NCBI RefSeq assembly: GCF_042654585.1
Contig: NZ_JBHSGR010000007.1
Span: 124,001 to 188,000 of the forward strand
DNA: 64,000 bases
Reading direction: 5' to 3'
Origin: Geodermatophilus arenarius
GTDB taxonomy: Bacteria; Actinomycetota; Actinomycetes; Mycobacteriales; Geodermatophilaceae
Numbering within the stretch: position 1 is the first letter of the stretch; each line of letters starts with the position of its first letter. The notes under the pieces were generated by a model that was not told the DNA's origin, did not search any database, and saw only the letters and a program-made list of their open reading frames with translations. Positions 1 through 7,779 of this stretch are shown here, one piece after another. The translations under genes were made by a program, and so were the position numbers.

Positions 1-584
1 TCGACGTCTTCGCCAGCAGCGGCGGCGCGGTCAACGCGCTGACCCTCGTCGCCCGCCACCCCGGGCAGGTGCGCACGCTGGTCGCGCACGAGCCGCCGTC
101 GGTGCGGTACGTGCCCGACGCCGCGGAGGCCTCGGCCGCCACCCACGCCGTGGCGGAGGCCTACCGGCGGTCCGGCTTCGGCGCCGGCATGGCGGCCTTC
201 ATCCGGCTGGTCGCCCACCGCGGCCCGGTGACGCCCGACCTCGCCGGCCCCGCACCCGACCCCGCCCTGTTCGGCCTGCCCACCGAGGACGACGGCTCGC
301 GCGACGACGTCCTGCTCGGGCAGAACCTCGTCTCGTGCACCCACCACGAGTACGACGTCGCGGCGCTGCGGGCCGCGCCCACCCGGGTCGTGGTCGCCGT
401 CGGCGCCGGGTCCGAGGGAGAGCTCGCGCACCGCGGCGGCGTGGGCGTCGCCGAGGCGCTGGGGACCGCCCCGGTCGTCTTCCCCGGCGGGCACGCCGGC
501 TTCCTCGGCGGTGAGTACGGCCAGACCGGGGAGCCCGCGGCGTTCGCGGCCCGGCTGCGCGAGGTGCTCGACGGGGCGGCCTGA
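1..584 (+). CDS. alpha/beta hydrolase, C-terminal part (5' end outside window)
   Basis: The gene enters from the left edge and is open in frame from base 3, so the N-terminus is missing. The first visible residues include ASSGG, which fits the nucleophile elbow of alpha/beta hydrolases (small residue-x-Ser-x-Gly). Near the C-terminus FPGGHAGFLGG fits the catalytic His loop. The segment between them would be the lid region. Substrate cannot be told from the sequence; esterase or lipase-like hydrolysis is the family role. It ends with TGA at 582-584 and is followed 86 bases later by a DUF1918 gene on the same strand. Confidence 0.75.
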   Translation, partial: DVFASSGGAVNALTLVARHPGQVRTLVAHEPPSVRYVPDAAEASAATHAVAEAYRRSGFGAGMAAFIRLVAHRGPVTPDLAGPAPDPALFGLPTEDDGSRDDVLLGQNLVSCTHHEYDVAALRAAPTRVVVAVGAGSEGELAHRGGVGVAEALGTAPVVFPGGHAGFLGGEYGQTGEPAAFAARLREVLDGAA

Positions 585-670
585 GGGCCTTGTCCCGTCC
601 CGGCGGCAGCGGGAGGCTGGGCTCGCCAGGACGAGCTGTGAACAGGGCCAGCCACCGCCGGGAGGTCGCC

Positions 671-868
671 GTGGAAGCGCGCGTGGGGGACAGGATCGTC
701 GTCCGCTCGACCCACCAGGGGGAGCCGGACCGCACCGGACGGGTGCTTGAGGTCCGCGGACAGGGCGGGGCGCCGCCGTACGTCGTCCAGTGGGACGCCG
801 ACGGGCACACCGGCGTCTTCTACCCGGCGGGCACCTGCGCCGTCGTCCCCGAGCCGGCCGAGGCGTAG
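671..868 (+). CDS. DUF1918 domain protein
   Basis: A 65-residue protein that is essentially one DUF1918 domain (VGDRIVVRS at the start, then GRVLEV, PPYVVQWDADGHTG and FYPAG). The family forms a small SH3-like beta barrel common in actinobacteria; its function is not established. I start it at GTG 671 because the domain begins immediately after it (MEARVGD) and GGGAGG lies about 8 bases upstream. An in-frame ATG at 590 would add 27 low-complexity residues with no homology. A strong hairpin follows directly. Confidence 0.85.
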   Translation: MEARVGDRIVVRSTHQGEPDRTGRVLEVRGQGGAPPYVVQWDADGHTGVFYPAGTCAVVPEPAEA

Positions 869-870
869 GA

Positions 871-905
871 GCGGGGGGCCGTTCCCTCGCGGGACGGCCC
901 CCCGC
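871..905 (+). terminator. hairpin terminator after DUF1918 gene
   Basis: Inverted repeat GCGGGGGGCCGT / ACGGCCCCCCGC with an 11-base loop starts two bases after the DUF1918 stop codon. There is no T-run, as is usual in GC-rich actinobacteria. Confidence 0.7.
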
Positions 906-1093
906 GCAGGTCGGCGGCGGACGCCCCTCCGGCGTGCCCGCCCGGCGCCGCCCACCCCTCCGGCGGCCGCGGGTGGCCCCGCGCGCCTGCCCGGTCGCGT
1001 CCGGGCTCGAGCACGGCCCGACCGGCCGCGGCAGGCGCGCGGCAGGCGTGCCGCCCCTCGTGGAGCCGGCGGGCGCCCGCGCCGTCCCCCCGA

Positions 1094-1109
1094 CCGTTAT
1101 CCCCAACTA
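1094..1109 (+). repeat. interspersed 16-mer, copy R1
   Basis: Exact CCGTTATCCCCAACTA, preceded by CGA as in R2, R5 and R9. It lies in the 400-base convergent gap between the DUF1918 gene and the PadR gene (869-1269). Apart from this copy and two hairpins I see nothing else in that gap. Confidence 0.85.
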
Positions 1110-1218
1110 CCGCCGCGATCGGGCGGGAGCGGCACAGAAGCGCACGGCGAGACGGGCCCCGGCCACGCCTCGTGCACGTCCCGACGTCCCGGGGCAGGAC
1201 GAGGCGACCCCCGGCGCG

Positions 1219-1258
1219 CCGGTGCTCCCGCCGCGGGACGCCGCGACGGGAGCACCGG
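1219..1258. terminator. hairpin between convergent genes
   Basis: CCGGTGCTCCCG pairs with CGGGAGCACCGG around a 16-base loop, just beyond the 3' end of the PadR gene on the minus strand. It can serve as that gene's terminator. Confidence 0.6.
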
Positions 1259-1269
1259 AGGTGGGGAGG

Positions 1270-1998
1270 TCAGGCCTGCGGGGTCTCCGGCGTGCCGGCG
1301 TGCGGCGTGCCGTCGGGCCCCTCGGCGAGCAGCAGGTACAGCGCGCGGCGGGCCTCGGCGAGGACGCCGGCCGCGGCGGTGAGCTGGGCCTCGGTGCCGG
1401 TGCGCGCCACCTGGCGGACCGCGCCGTGCAGCTGGTCGAGCAGGCCGCGCAGGTCCGCGGTGGGGGCGCCCGCGGTGCCGCCGCCGAACGGGTCGTTCCC
1501 GGTGCCGCGCAGCTCCTCGACGGCGCTGCGGCCGGCGTCGGTGAGGGTGGCGAGCTTGCGGCCGGCGTCGGCGGTCACCGTGACCAGGCCCTCGTCCTCG
1601 AGCTGGCTGAGGGTCGGGTAGATCGCGCCGGGACTGGGCGTCCACCGCCCGCCGCTGCGCTCGGCGACCGCCTGCATGAGCTGGTAGCCGTGCATGGGCT
1701 GCTCGGCCAGCAGCAGCAGGACGGCGGCGCGGACGTCGCCGCCGAGGACCCGGCCGCGGCCGCCGCGGCGCTGCGACCCGGCCGCCGGGTCGGAGCCCGG
1801 GCCGAAGCCGGGGCCACCGGGTCCGCCCGGGCCGCCGAAGCCGGCGCCGCCGCCGGTCCCGCCCGGGCCGCCGAAGCCGAAGCCGGAGGGCCCGGAGCCC
1901 CCGCCGCCGGGCCCGCTCGGGCGGGACCCGCGCGGCCGCTGGCCGCGCCCGTGCCCGCGGCCGCCGGGCCGCCATCCCTCGGATCGTGGGTCGTGCAC
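1270..1998 (-). CDS. PadR family transcriptional regulator with Gly/Pro-rich N-terminus
   Basis: Residues about 85-165 form a PadR winged helix: VRAAVLLLLAEQPMHGYQLM, then SPGAIYPTLSQLEDEGLV and the wing. The C-terminal part is helical and likely dimerises. The first 80 residues are Gly/Pro/Phe-rich (GGPGG, FGGPGG repeats) and probably disordered; this type of tail recurs in actinobacterial PadR proteins. GTG 1998 is preceded by AGGAGG 8 bases upstream, which supports this start. A perfect ATAT-centred palindrome lies 34 bases upstream, so autorepression is likely. No target gene is adjacent apart from the unrelated gene at 2058. Confidence 0.88.
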   Translation of the reverse strand: MHDPRSEGWRPGGRGHGRGQRPRGSRPSGPGGGGSGPSGFGFGGPGGTGGGAGFGGPGGPGGPGFGPGSDPAAGSQRRGGRGRVLGGDVRAAVLLLLAEQPMHGYQLMQAVAERSGGRWTPSPGAIYPTLSQLEDEGLVTVTADAGRKLATLTDAGRSAVEELRGTGNDPFGGGTAGAPTADLRGLLDQLHGAVRQVARTGTEAQLTAAAGVLAEARRALYLLLAEGPDGTPHAGTPETPQA

Positions 1999-2031
1999 CG
2001 TGACCGCCTCCTGACGTATCGGATGACAGTA

Positions 2032-2043
2032 ACGATATATCGT
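2032..2043. promoter_or_regulatory. probable PadR operator
   Basis: The 12-base perfect palindrome ACGATATATCGT stands out in this GC-rich sequence and lies 34 bases upstream of the PadR start codon. AT-centred palindromes are typical PadR sites, so autoregulation is inferred. Confidence 0.55.
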
Positions 2044-2057
2044 GATGCGACGGTCGT

Positions 2058-2513
2058 CTAGGAGCCGAAGGAGTGCGCCGCGATCGCCTGGACGGCCGCC
2101 TCACCGAGTGCGTCGACCTCGGCGGCGAGCACGCGCAGGGGGACGGGCTCCCCGGAGCGGAGCCGGTCGGTGAGCCGGCGGGCGACCTGGCCGATCCGCC
2201 CGGCCGGGTCGACGCCGGGCTCGGCGGGCGCGGGCGGGACCACCGACCAGGGCTGGTCGATCTCCGCGCTCAGCGCCGGCAGCCGGCGCAGGAGGGCCGC
2301 GCTCTCGGCGGCCAGCCGCCACCAGGTGCCCGGCCGCAGCTCCGGGGGCCCGGACCCGCCGGCGGCCGCCCAGCGCAGCAGGCGCACCACCTCGCCCCAG
2401 ACCACGTCGGAGACGACGTCGCCGACCGGCCCGCCGCCGGGGGAGCGCCGGGCGAGCACGAGGGCGCGGGTCGCTGCGGGGTCGAACAGCCAGGGCGCGG
2501 TGTCGCGGTCCAT
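2058..2513 (-). CDS. hypothetical protein, about 151 aa
   Basis: I do not recognise a family. The protein is soluble and mostly helical, starts MDRDTAPWLFDPAATRALVL, and has a Trp-containing middle (RPGTWWRL) and a Pro-rich loop before the last helices. ATG 2513 is chosen over GTG 2534 because GGAGGG abuts that GTG directly, leaving no room for ribosome spacing. It is 64 bases downstream of the serine hydrolase gene on the same strand and may be cotranscribed with it. Its 5' neighbour on the other side is the PadR gene, with the PadR promoter region between. Confidence 0.7.
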   Translation of the reverse strand: MDRDTAPWLFDPAATRALVLARRSPGGGPVGDVVSDVVWGEVVRLLRWAAAGGSGPPELRPGTWWRLAAESAALLRRLPALSAEIDQPWSVVPPAPAEPGVDPAGRIGQVARRLTDRLRSGEPVPLRVLAAEVDALGEAAVQAIAAHSFGS

Positions 2514-2577
2514 GACGGCACGCTGCCCCCGCACCCTCCGCAGGGGCTGGGGCCGGCCTGTGAGCTCCCTGGGGACC

Positions 2578-3573
2578 TCAGCCCAACGCGGCCAGCACCG
2601 CCGCGGCGGCGGAGTCGAGGGCGGCGCGGGCCCGTCCCCACGACGTCGCGGCGGGGAAGTCGCCGAGCAGGACGACGGCGGTGCCCGAGGGCAGCACCCC
2701 GGCCGAGTGCAGCTGCCGCCGGCCGTCGACGCAGCACATCCAGCCCTGCTTGGCCGCGATCCCGGGGCCGCCGGCCAGCAGGCCGAAGGTCTGGGAGAAC
2801 CCGTCGGCCGCGGTCGGCGCGGTCTCCCGCATCCAGCCGAGCAGCGTCGCGGCCGGCCCCTCGCCGAGCGTGTCGGCCAGCCCGGCGAGCAGGGCGGCGA
2901 CGTCGGCCGCGCTGAGCCTGGCCTCGCCCCACTGGCCGGCGACCCGCGGCGGGGCGGTGGCGGTCAGGCCGGCGTCGGCGGCGGTGGCGGTGACCAGCGC
3001 GGCGCCGTCGTAGCGGTCCCACAGGGTGCTCATCGCGCCGTCGTCGGAGGTCACGATCGCCCGCTCCATCAGCGCGAGGTCGTCCTCGCCGAGGTCGAGC
3101 GCGCCGGCCGCGCCGAGGGCCAGCAGCCGGCCGACGACGTGCAGCTTGACCACCGACGCCGACAGGAGGGCGTCCCCGGCGGCGGGACCGGTGACCAGCG
3201 GCCGGCCGAACGCGTCGAGCACCGCCACCGCGACCGTGCCGTCCGCCGCGCCCGCGGCCGCGTCGACGGCGGCCAGCACCGCGGTGTCGTCGACGGCGAC
3301 CGGCGGCGGGACGGGGGCGGCGGCCTCCCCGACGACGCCCATGCCGCGGATCTCGGCCGGCGTCCCCGGGTCCGGCGCGACCGTGGCCCGCTGCGCGTCC
3401 GGTACCTCCGGACGCGAGGCGCCCTCCGGGGCCCAGAGGACCACCGCCAGCAGTCCCGCCGTGGTCACCACCAGCACCGACGCGAGCACGATCGTGAGCG
3501 CGCCGAGGACCAGCCGCTCCAGCGGGCCCCGGCGCGGGCGTCCGGGCGAGGGGCGGACGGCGCGCACGGGCAC
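2578..3573 (-). CDS. membrane-anchored class A beta-lactamase-like serine hydrolase
   Basis: A 331-residue protein with an N-terminal signal anchor (LVLGALTIVLASVLVVTTAG, about residues 22-45), a Pro-rich linker, then a class A beta-lactamase or D-Ala-D-Ala peptidase fold. Visible active-site signatures are SASVVK (Ser-x-x-Lys), SDDGAM in the place of the SDN loop, and KQGW in the place of KTG. The degenerate second and third motifs argue for a cell-wall or housekeeping serine hydrolase rather than a drug-hydrolysing enzyme. It acts outside the membrane. Start GTG 3573 has no clear ribosome site; GTG 3567 is an alternative. Confidence 0.8.
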   Translation of the reverse strand: MPVRAVRPSPGRPRRGPLERLVLGALTIVLASVLVVTTAGLLAVVLWAPEGASRPEVPDAQRATVAPDPGTPAEIRGMGVVGEAAAPVPPPVAVDDTAVLAAVDAAAGAADGTVAVAVLDAFGRPLVTGPAAGDALLSASVVKLHVVGRLLALGAAGALDLGEDDLALMERAIVTSDDGAMSTLWDRYDGAALVTATAADAGLTATAPPRVAGQWGEARLSAADVAALLAGLADTLGEGPAATLLGWMRETAPTAADGFSQTFGLLAGGPGIAAKQGWMCCVDGRRQLHSAGVLPSGTAVVLLGDFPAATSWGRARAALDSAAAAVLAALG

Positions 3574-3815
3574 AGGGTGGACCCGATCGGGGTCGTGCGG
3601 GGAACGTCCGTGTTTCCCCTGCCGGACCGGCCGGCGACGCGGTGCAGGTCAGACGGGTCCGGACCCACCCCGACCGGCCCGTCGGGCCCGGCGGCGGACC
3701 CGGACGCAGCGGTCCACAGTCGCGGCACGGGCGGTTGACAGCCGGGTCACAGCTTCGTGCCCGATCCTCGGGACCAGGGCCGGATCGACCGGTCACCCGA
3801 GCGAGGAGTGTGCCC

Positions 3816-4403
3816 GTGCGGAAGAAGATCCTGCTCGCCACCGCGGCCGGTGCCCTGGCCGTGGGCGGCCTGGCCTTCGCCGTCCCGGCCGTGGCCGACG
3901 ACGACACGACCACCACGGACTCGGTCACCTCGGCCGAGGAGCGCATCCGCGACGCCCTGTCCGGCCTGGTCGACGACGGGTCGATCACCCAGGAACAGGC
4001 CGACGAGGTCGCCGCCACCCTCGGCGACGCCGGGGTCTGGCACGGTGGCCGGGGTGGCTGGCACGGTGGCTGGGGCGGTGGCTGGGGCGGCGGCTTCCCG
4101 GTCGTCGCCGAGACCCTGGGCCTGTCCGAGGAGGAGCTGCGCACCGCCCTGGAGGCCGACGGCGCCACCCTCGCCTCGGTCGCCGAGGACCGCGGCGTCG
4201 CCGTCGAGGACCTCGTCGCCGCGCTCGTCGCGGCGGCGGAGGAACGCATCGCCACCGCCGTCGAGGAGGGCCACCTCACCCAGGAGGAGGCCGACGAGCG
4301 GCTGGCCGACCTGGAGGCGGGGGTCACCGAGTTCGTGCAGTCCGCCGACGGGGACGGACCCTGGTGGGGCGGCCGCGGCGGCCCCGACGACGAGGGCGAC
4401 TGA
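3816..4403 (+). CDS. secreted protein with helical repeats and His/Gly/Trp-rich segment
   Basis: The N-terminus is a classical signal peptide: RKK, a hydrophobic stretch of about 20 residues, then VPAVADDD as cleavage region. The mature protein has two copies of a helical motif (ITQEQADEVAATL and LTQEEADERLADL) resembling the DUF2680/YckD-type extracellular helix, separated by a WHGG/GWGGG-rich segment at about residues 72-92 that could bind metal. GTG 3816 is chosen because GAGGAG lies 7 bases upstream; GTG 3810 is too close to it. Function unknown. A hairpin follows the stop. Confidence 0.8.
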   Translation: MRKKILLATAAGALAVGGLAFAVPAVADDDTTTTDSVTSAEERIRDALSGLVDDGSITQEQADEVAATLGDAGVWHGGRGGWHGGWGGGWGGGFPVVAETLGLSEEELRTALEADGATLASVAEDRGVAVEDLVAALVAAAEERIATAVEEGHLTQEEADERLADLEAGVTEFVQSADGDGPWWGGRGGPDDEGD

Positions 4404-4420
4404 CCGTCCCGGCACCTCGC

Positions 4421-4451
4421 GGCGCCGTCCTCCGTTGGGGAGGGCGGCGCC
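4421..4451 (+). terminator. hairpin terminator
   Basis: GGCGCCGTCCTCC pairs imperfectly with the following GGGAGGGCGGCGCC, 17 bases after the stop of the secreted protein. Confidence 0.6.
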
Positions 4452-4583
4452 GCACTGCACCCCGGTCCCCGCGCACGCCGGTCCCCGCGCACGCGGGCCG
4501 CTCCGCGGCACGCCGCACCGGTACCGTCCGCCGCTCCGCCGGAGTGCACACCCCGCGACGGCGGCGCCCCGAGGAGGAGACCC

Positions 4584-5168
4584 GTGACCACCACGCTGCC
4601 GTCGGCGCGGCCCGACGGCCGCCCCCCGGCGCCGGCCCGCACGCTCGTCGTCGTCGGCGGCCTGCCCGGCAGCGGCAAGACCACGCTGGTGCGGCGCGTG
4701 CTCGGCGACGGCGTCCCGGGCGTCGCCGCGGTGGACTCCGAGGACGTCGCCGCCCGGTGGCGCACCGGCTCCCGGGTGCCCTACCGCCTGGTGCGCCCGC
4801 TGGTGCACACCGCGCACCGGCTGCGCGTCCTCCGCGTGCTCGCCGGTCCGGCGCCGGTCGTCGTCCTCACCGACCCGTGGACCAGCCGCTGGTGGCGCCC
4901 GGTGGTGCTGCGGGCGGCCCGCCGGGCCGGGCGCGCGGTCCGGCTGGTGCTGCTCGACGTCTCCGCCGACGACGCCGCCGAGGGCCAGCGTGCCCGCGGC
5001 CGCCGCATCCCCGAGGGCCGGATGCGCCGGCACGCCGGCCGCTGGGACCGCTACCGCGCCGCGGACCCGGCGCCCGGCGAGGTCCTCGTCGTCGACCGGC
5101 CGCGGGCCGCCGCGCTCACCTTCGCCGGGCTCCTGGGTCCCGTGACCCCGGCGGCTGCAGCGGGCTGA
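4584..5168 (+). CDS. P-loop ATPase/kinase, zeta-toxin or adenylylsulfate-kinase-like fold
   Basis: A 194-residue protein with a clean Walker A (GLPGSGKTT, about residues 27-35), an early acidic strand (VAAVDSEDVAARW) and VVVLTDPW as a Walker B-like strand, followed by an Arg-rich lid (RARGRRIPEGRMRRHAGRWDRY). This is the layout of small nucleotide-dependent kinases that take a P-loop and a Lys/Arg lid; the phosphate acceptor is unknown. GAGGAGGAGA lies just upstream of GTG 4584. Its last 53 bases overlap the 3' end of the convergent P-type ATPase gene. Confidence 0.78.
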   Translation: MTTTLPSARPDGRPPAPARTLVVVGGLPGSGKTTLVRRVLGDGVPGVAAVDSEDVAARWRTGSRVPYRLVRPLVHTAHRLRVLRVLAGPAPVVVLTDPWTSRWWRPVVLRAARRAGRAVRLVLLDVSADDAAEGQRARGRRIPEGRMRRHAGRWDRYRAADPAPGEVLVVDRPRAAALTFAGLLGPVTPAAAAG

Positions 5169-7674
5169 CCACCCCGGTCAGGCCCAGCGCCCGCTCGAGC
5201 AGCCGGAACCGGTAGGCCGCGGTCAGCGCCGCGAACCAGAGCAGCAGCGCCGGCACCACGGTCTCGAAGACCGGGTCGGCGGCCTCGGTGAGCCCGAAGT
5301 AGGTGGTGAACGCCGGCCAGAACAGCCCGGCGGAGAACACGACCACCAGCGCGAGGACCAGCCACGCGGGGCGGCGGTCGCCGTCGGGACGGGTCCAGGC
5401 GGCGAACCACCGGGTGGGCGGCTTGAGGAACAGGATCAGCAGGAACGCCGCGTAGGAGACGAACGTCGACAGCGCCGTCTGCGCGCCGATGGTCGCGGCG
5501 GCCTCGGCGAAGCCGACGTCGTCGGAGGACACCCCGGTGTAGTCCTCGAAGGCGTCGACGACGAACGAGGGGACGGCGTCGTCGGTGAACCCCTGCAGCA
5601 GGTCGGTGTAGTGCCGGGCGTAGACGGCGACCCCGCCGGCCGCGGTCACCAGCACCGCCGGCACGACGAACCGCCACAGCGTGGTGAGCAGGTGCGGGTC
5701 GGGCGGGGTCGGGCGGGCCCACGCGGTGAGGAACAGCGTCGGGACGCCGACGGTGAGCAGGGTCAGCCCCACGTTGGCCGGGGAGTAGGGGAAGCCGAGC
5801 CCGAGCATGGTGACGGCGAGGATGACCAGCCCCTGGGTGCCGACGCGGGCCAGGAACACCTGCATCGACGTGCTGATCCCGGTGATGATCCGGCGGCCCT
5901 CGTGCGCCGCCGGCAGCAGCGCGGCCAGCGAGTCGCCGGTAAGCACGATGTCGGCGACGTCACGGGTGACCGCGCTGCCGCCGGCCATCGCCACGCCGAC
6001 GTGCGCCCGCTTCAGCGCGCGGGCGTCGTTGACGCCGTCGCCGACCATCGCCACGTGGTGCCCGGCCCGGCGCAGCGCGTCGACCAGCCGCTCCTTCTGC
6101 TCCGGGGCGATCCGCCCGAACACCGTCGTCCGCGCGACGACCTCGTCGAGCTGCGCCTCCGACAGGCCCTCCAGTGCCGGGCCGGCCACCGGCTCGCCGG
6201 GCTCCAGGCCGGCCTGCCGCGCCAGCGCCGCCACCGTGGCCGGGTCGTCGCCGGAGACCACCTTGACCGTGATGCCGTCCGCGGTGAGCCGGGCGAGGGT
6301 GTCGACGACGCCGGGGCGCAGCTCGTCGGCCAGCGCGACGACGGCCAGCGGCTCCAGGGCGGGCAGCCGCGACCGGCCGGCGCCGTCGCGCAGCGGTGCG
6401 TCCCGGTCGGCGCGGGCGAGCACCAGCACCCGCAGCCCGCGCCCGGTCAGCTCCCGCACGGGGACGCCCAGCGGCTCGCCGGTCAGCCGCGGCGCCAGCG
6501 TGTCCGGGGCGCCGAGCACCAGCACGCCGTCGGCGGTGCGCAGCGCGCTCCACCGCAGCGCGGAGGAGAACGGCACCTCCTCGGCGACGGGCACCGGGTC
6601 GCCGGGCAGCGCCTGAGCCAGTGCCGCCGTCGTCAGGTTGCCCGCGGCGGTGCTGCGGGCCATCGACCCCAGTAGCCGCTCCACCTCGCCGGCCGGCAGC
6701 GGCCCGACCGGCCGCACCCCGGCCAGCGACAGCCGGCCGGTGGTGAGCGTGCCGGTCTTGTCGGTGCAGACGACGTCGACGTTGCTCACCGACTCCACGG
6801 CGTTCACCTGCTGCACCAGCGCGCCGCGGCCGGCGCTCCTGGCCGCGCCGACGGTGTAGGCGACCGCGACGAGGAAGAACAGCCCGTAGGGCACCAGCCC
6901 GGACAGCACCGCGGTGGTCTGCACGGTCCGCACCAGGGTGAAGCCCTCCAGCGCGGCCTGCGCCAGGATCGTCACGCTCATCAGCAGCACCAGGAGCATG
7001 ACCAGCCGGACGACGAAGTCGATCCGCCGCTGCAGCGGCGTCCGGTCGGTGGAGACCCGGCGCGCCTCGGCGGTCAGCCGGCCGGCGTAGGACGCCGCGC
7101 CGACCTCGCGGGCCAGCTGCGCGCCCTCGCCGCCGACGACGAACGAGCCCGACAGCAGGTCGTCCCCGGGCTCCTTCGGCAGCGCCTCGGACTCGCCGGT
7201 CAGCAGCGACTCGTCCACCTCCAGCCGCCCGGCGAGCACCGGCCCGTCGACGACGACCTGCCCGCCCGGGCGCAGCCGCAGCACGTCGCCGAGCACGACC
7301 TCCTCCGGCGGCACCTCGGTGTCGGCGCCGTCGCGGACCACCGTCACCGTGCCCCGCGCGAGCAGCTGCAGCCGGTCGAGCTTGCGCTTGGCGCGGATCT
7401 CCTGCACCGCGCTGATCGCGGCGTTGACCAGCCCGAGGCCGACGCTGGTGAACGCGTCGCTGTACCGGCCCAGCGCCAGCAGCGCCGCGCCGATGGTGAA
7501 CAGGATGACGTTGAAGAAGGAGAAGACGTTGGTGCGCAGGATGACCGCGTAGCTGCGCGAGGACGCGCTGACCGCGACGTTGCCCTCACCGCGCCGGTGC
7601 CGGGCGCGGGCCTCGGCGGCGGTCAGGCCCACCGGCGCCGCGGGAGGGGTCAGGCCCGTGGTCCCCGTCGTCAT
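5116..7674 (-). CDS. cation-translocating P-type ATPase, CtpE-like
   Basis: An 852-residue P-type ATPase: two N-terminal helices, actuator loop with TGES at 159-162, helices M3-M4, the phosphorylation site DKTGT with Asp305, a nucleotide domain, the hinge GDGVND and a six-helix C-terminus. QEIRAKRKLDRL and the general layout match M. tuberculosis CtpE, a calcium-type pump as far as I recall. In M4 the family motif PEGL reads PYGL (262-265), so the usual cation-binding Glu is a Tyr. ATG 7674 starts the conserved frame; the open frame upstream is chance. It is divergent from the sensor kinase at 7780 and overlaps the kinase gene 3' end by 53 bases. Confidence 0.93.
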   Translation of the reverse strand: MTTGTTGLTPPAAPVGLTAAEARARHRRGEGNVAVSASSRSYAVILRTNVFSFFNVILFTIGAALLALGRYSDAFTSVGLGLVNAAISAVQEIRAKRKLDRLQLLARGTVTVVRDGADTEVPPEEVVLGDVLRLRPGGQVVVDGPVLAGRLEVDESLLTGESEALPKEPGDDLLSGSFVVGGEGAQLAREVGAASYAGRLTAEARRVSTDRTPLQRRIDFVVRLVMLLVLLMSVTILAQAALEGFTLVRTVQTTAVLSGLVPYGLFFLVAVAYTVGAARSAGRGALVQQVNAVESVSNVDVVCTDKTGTLTTGRLSLAGVRPVGPLPAGEVERLLGSMARSTAAGNLTTAALAQALPGDPVPVAEEVPFSSALRWSALRTADGVLVLGAPDTLAPRLTGEPLGVPVRELTGRGLRVLVLARADRDAPLRDGAGRSRLPALEPLAVVALADELRPGVVDTLARLTADGITVKVVSGDDPATVAALARQAGLEPGEPVAGPALEGLSEAQLDEVVARTTVFGRIAPEQKERLVDALRRAGHHVAMVGDGVNDARALKRAHVGVAMAGGSAVTRDVADIVLTGDSLAALLPAAHEGRRIITGISTSMQVFLARVGTQGLVILAVTMLGLGFPYSPANVGLTLLTVGVPTLFLTAWARPTPPDPHLLTTLWRFVVPAVLVTAAGGVAVYARHYTDLLQGFTDDAVPSFVVDAFEDYTGVSSDDVGFAEAAATIGAQTALSTFVSYAAFLLILFLKPPTRWFAAWTRPDGDRRPAWLVLALVVVFSAGLFWPAFTTYFGLTEAADPVFETVVPALLLWFAALTAAYRFRLLERALGLTGVVSPLQPPGSRDPGARRR

Positions 7675-7779
7675 CGCCCCCGACTGTGACAGGCGGGACG
7701 GCGGGCGGCACGGCGTGGCGCGCCGGGCACAGCCGACTCCCGCCCGGCGTCCAGGCAACGCGCAGCCGCGGCGCGGACC

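Noticed and set aside
4434..4442. GTTGGGGAG as another motif copy
   Set aside because: It is the loop and arm of a terminator hairpin and lacks the ATAACGG half.
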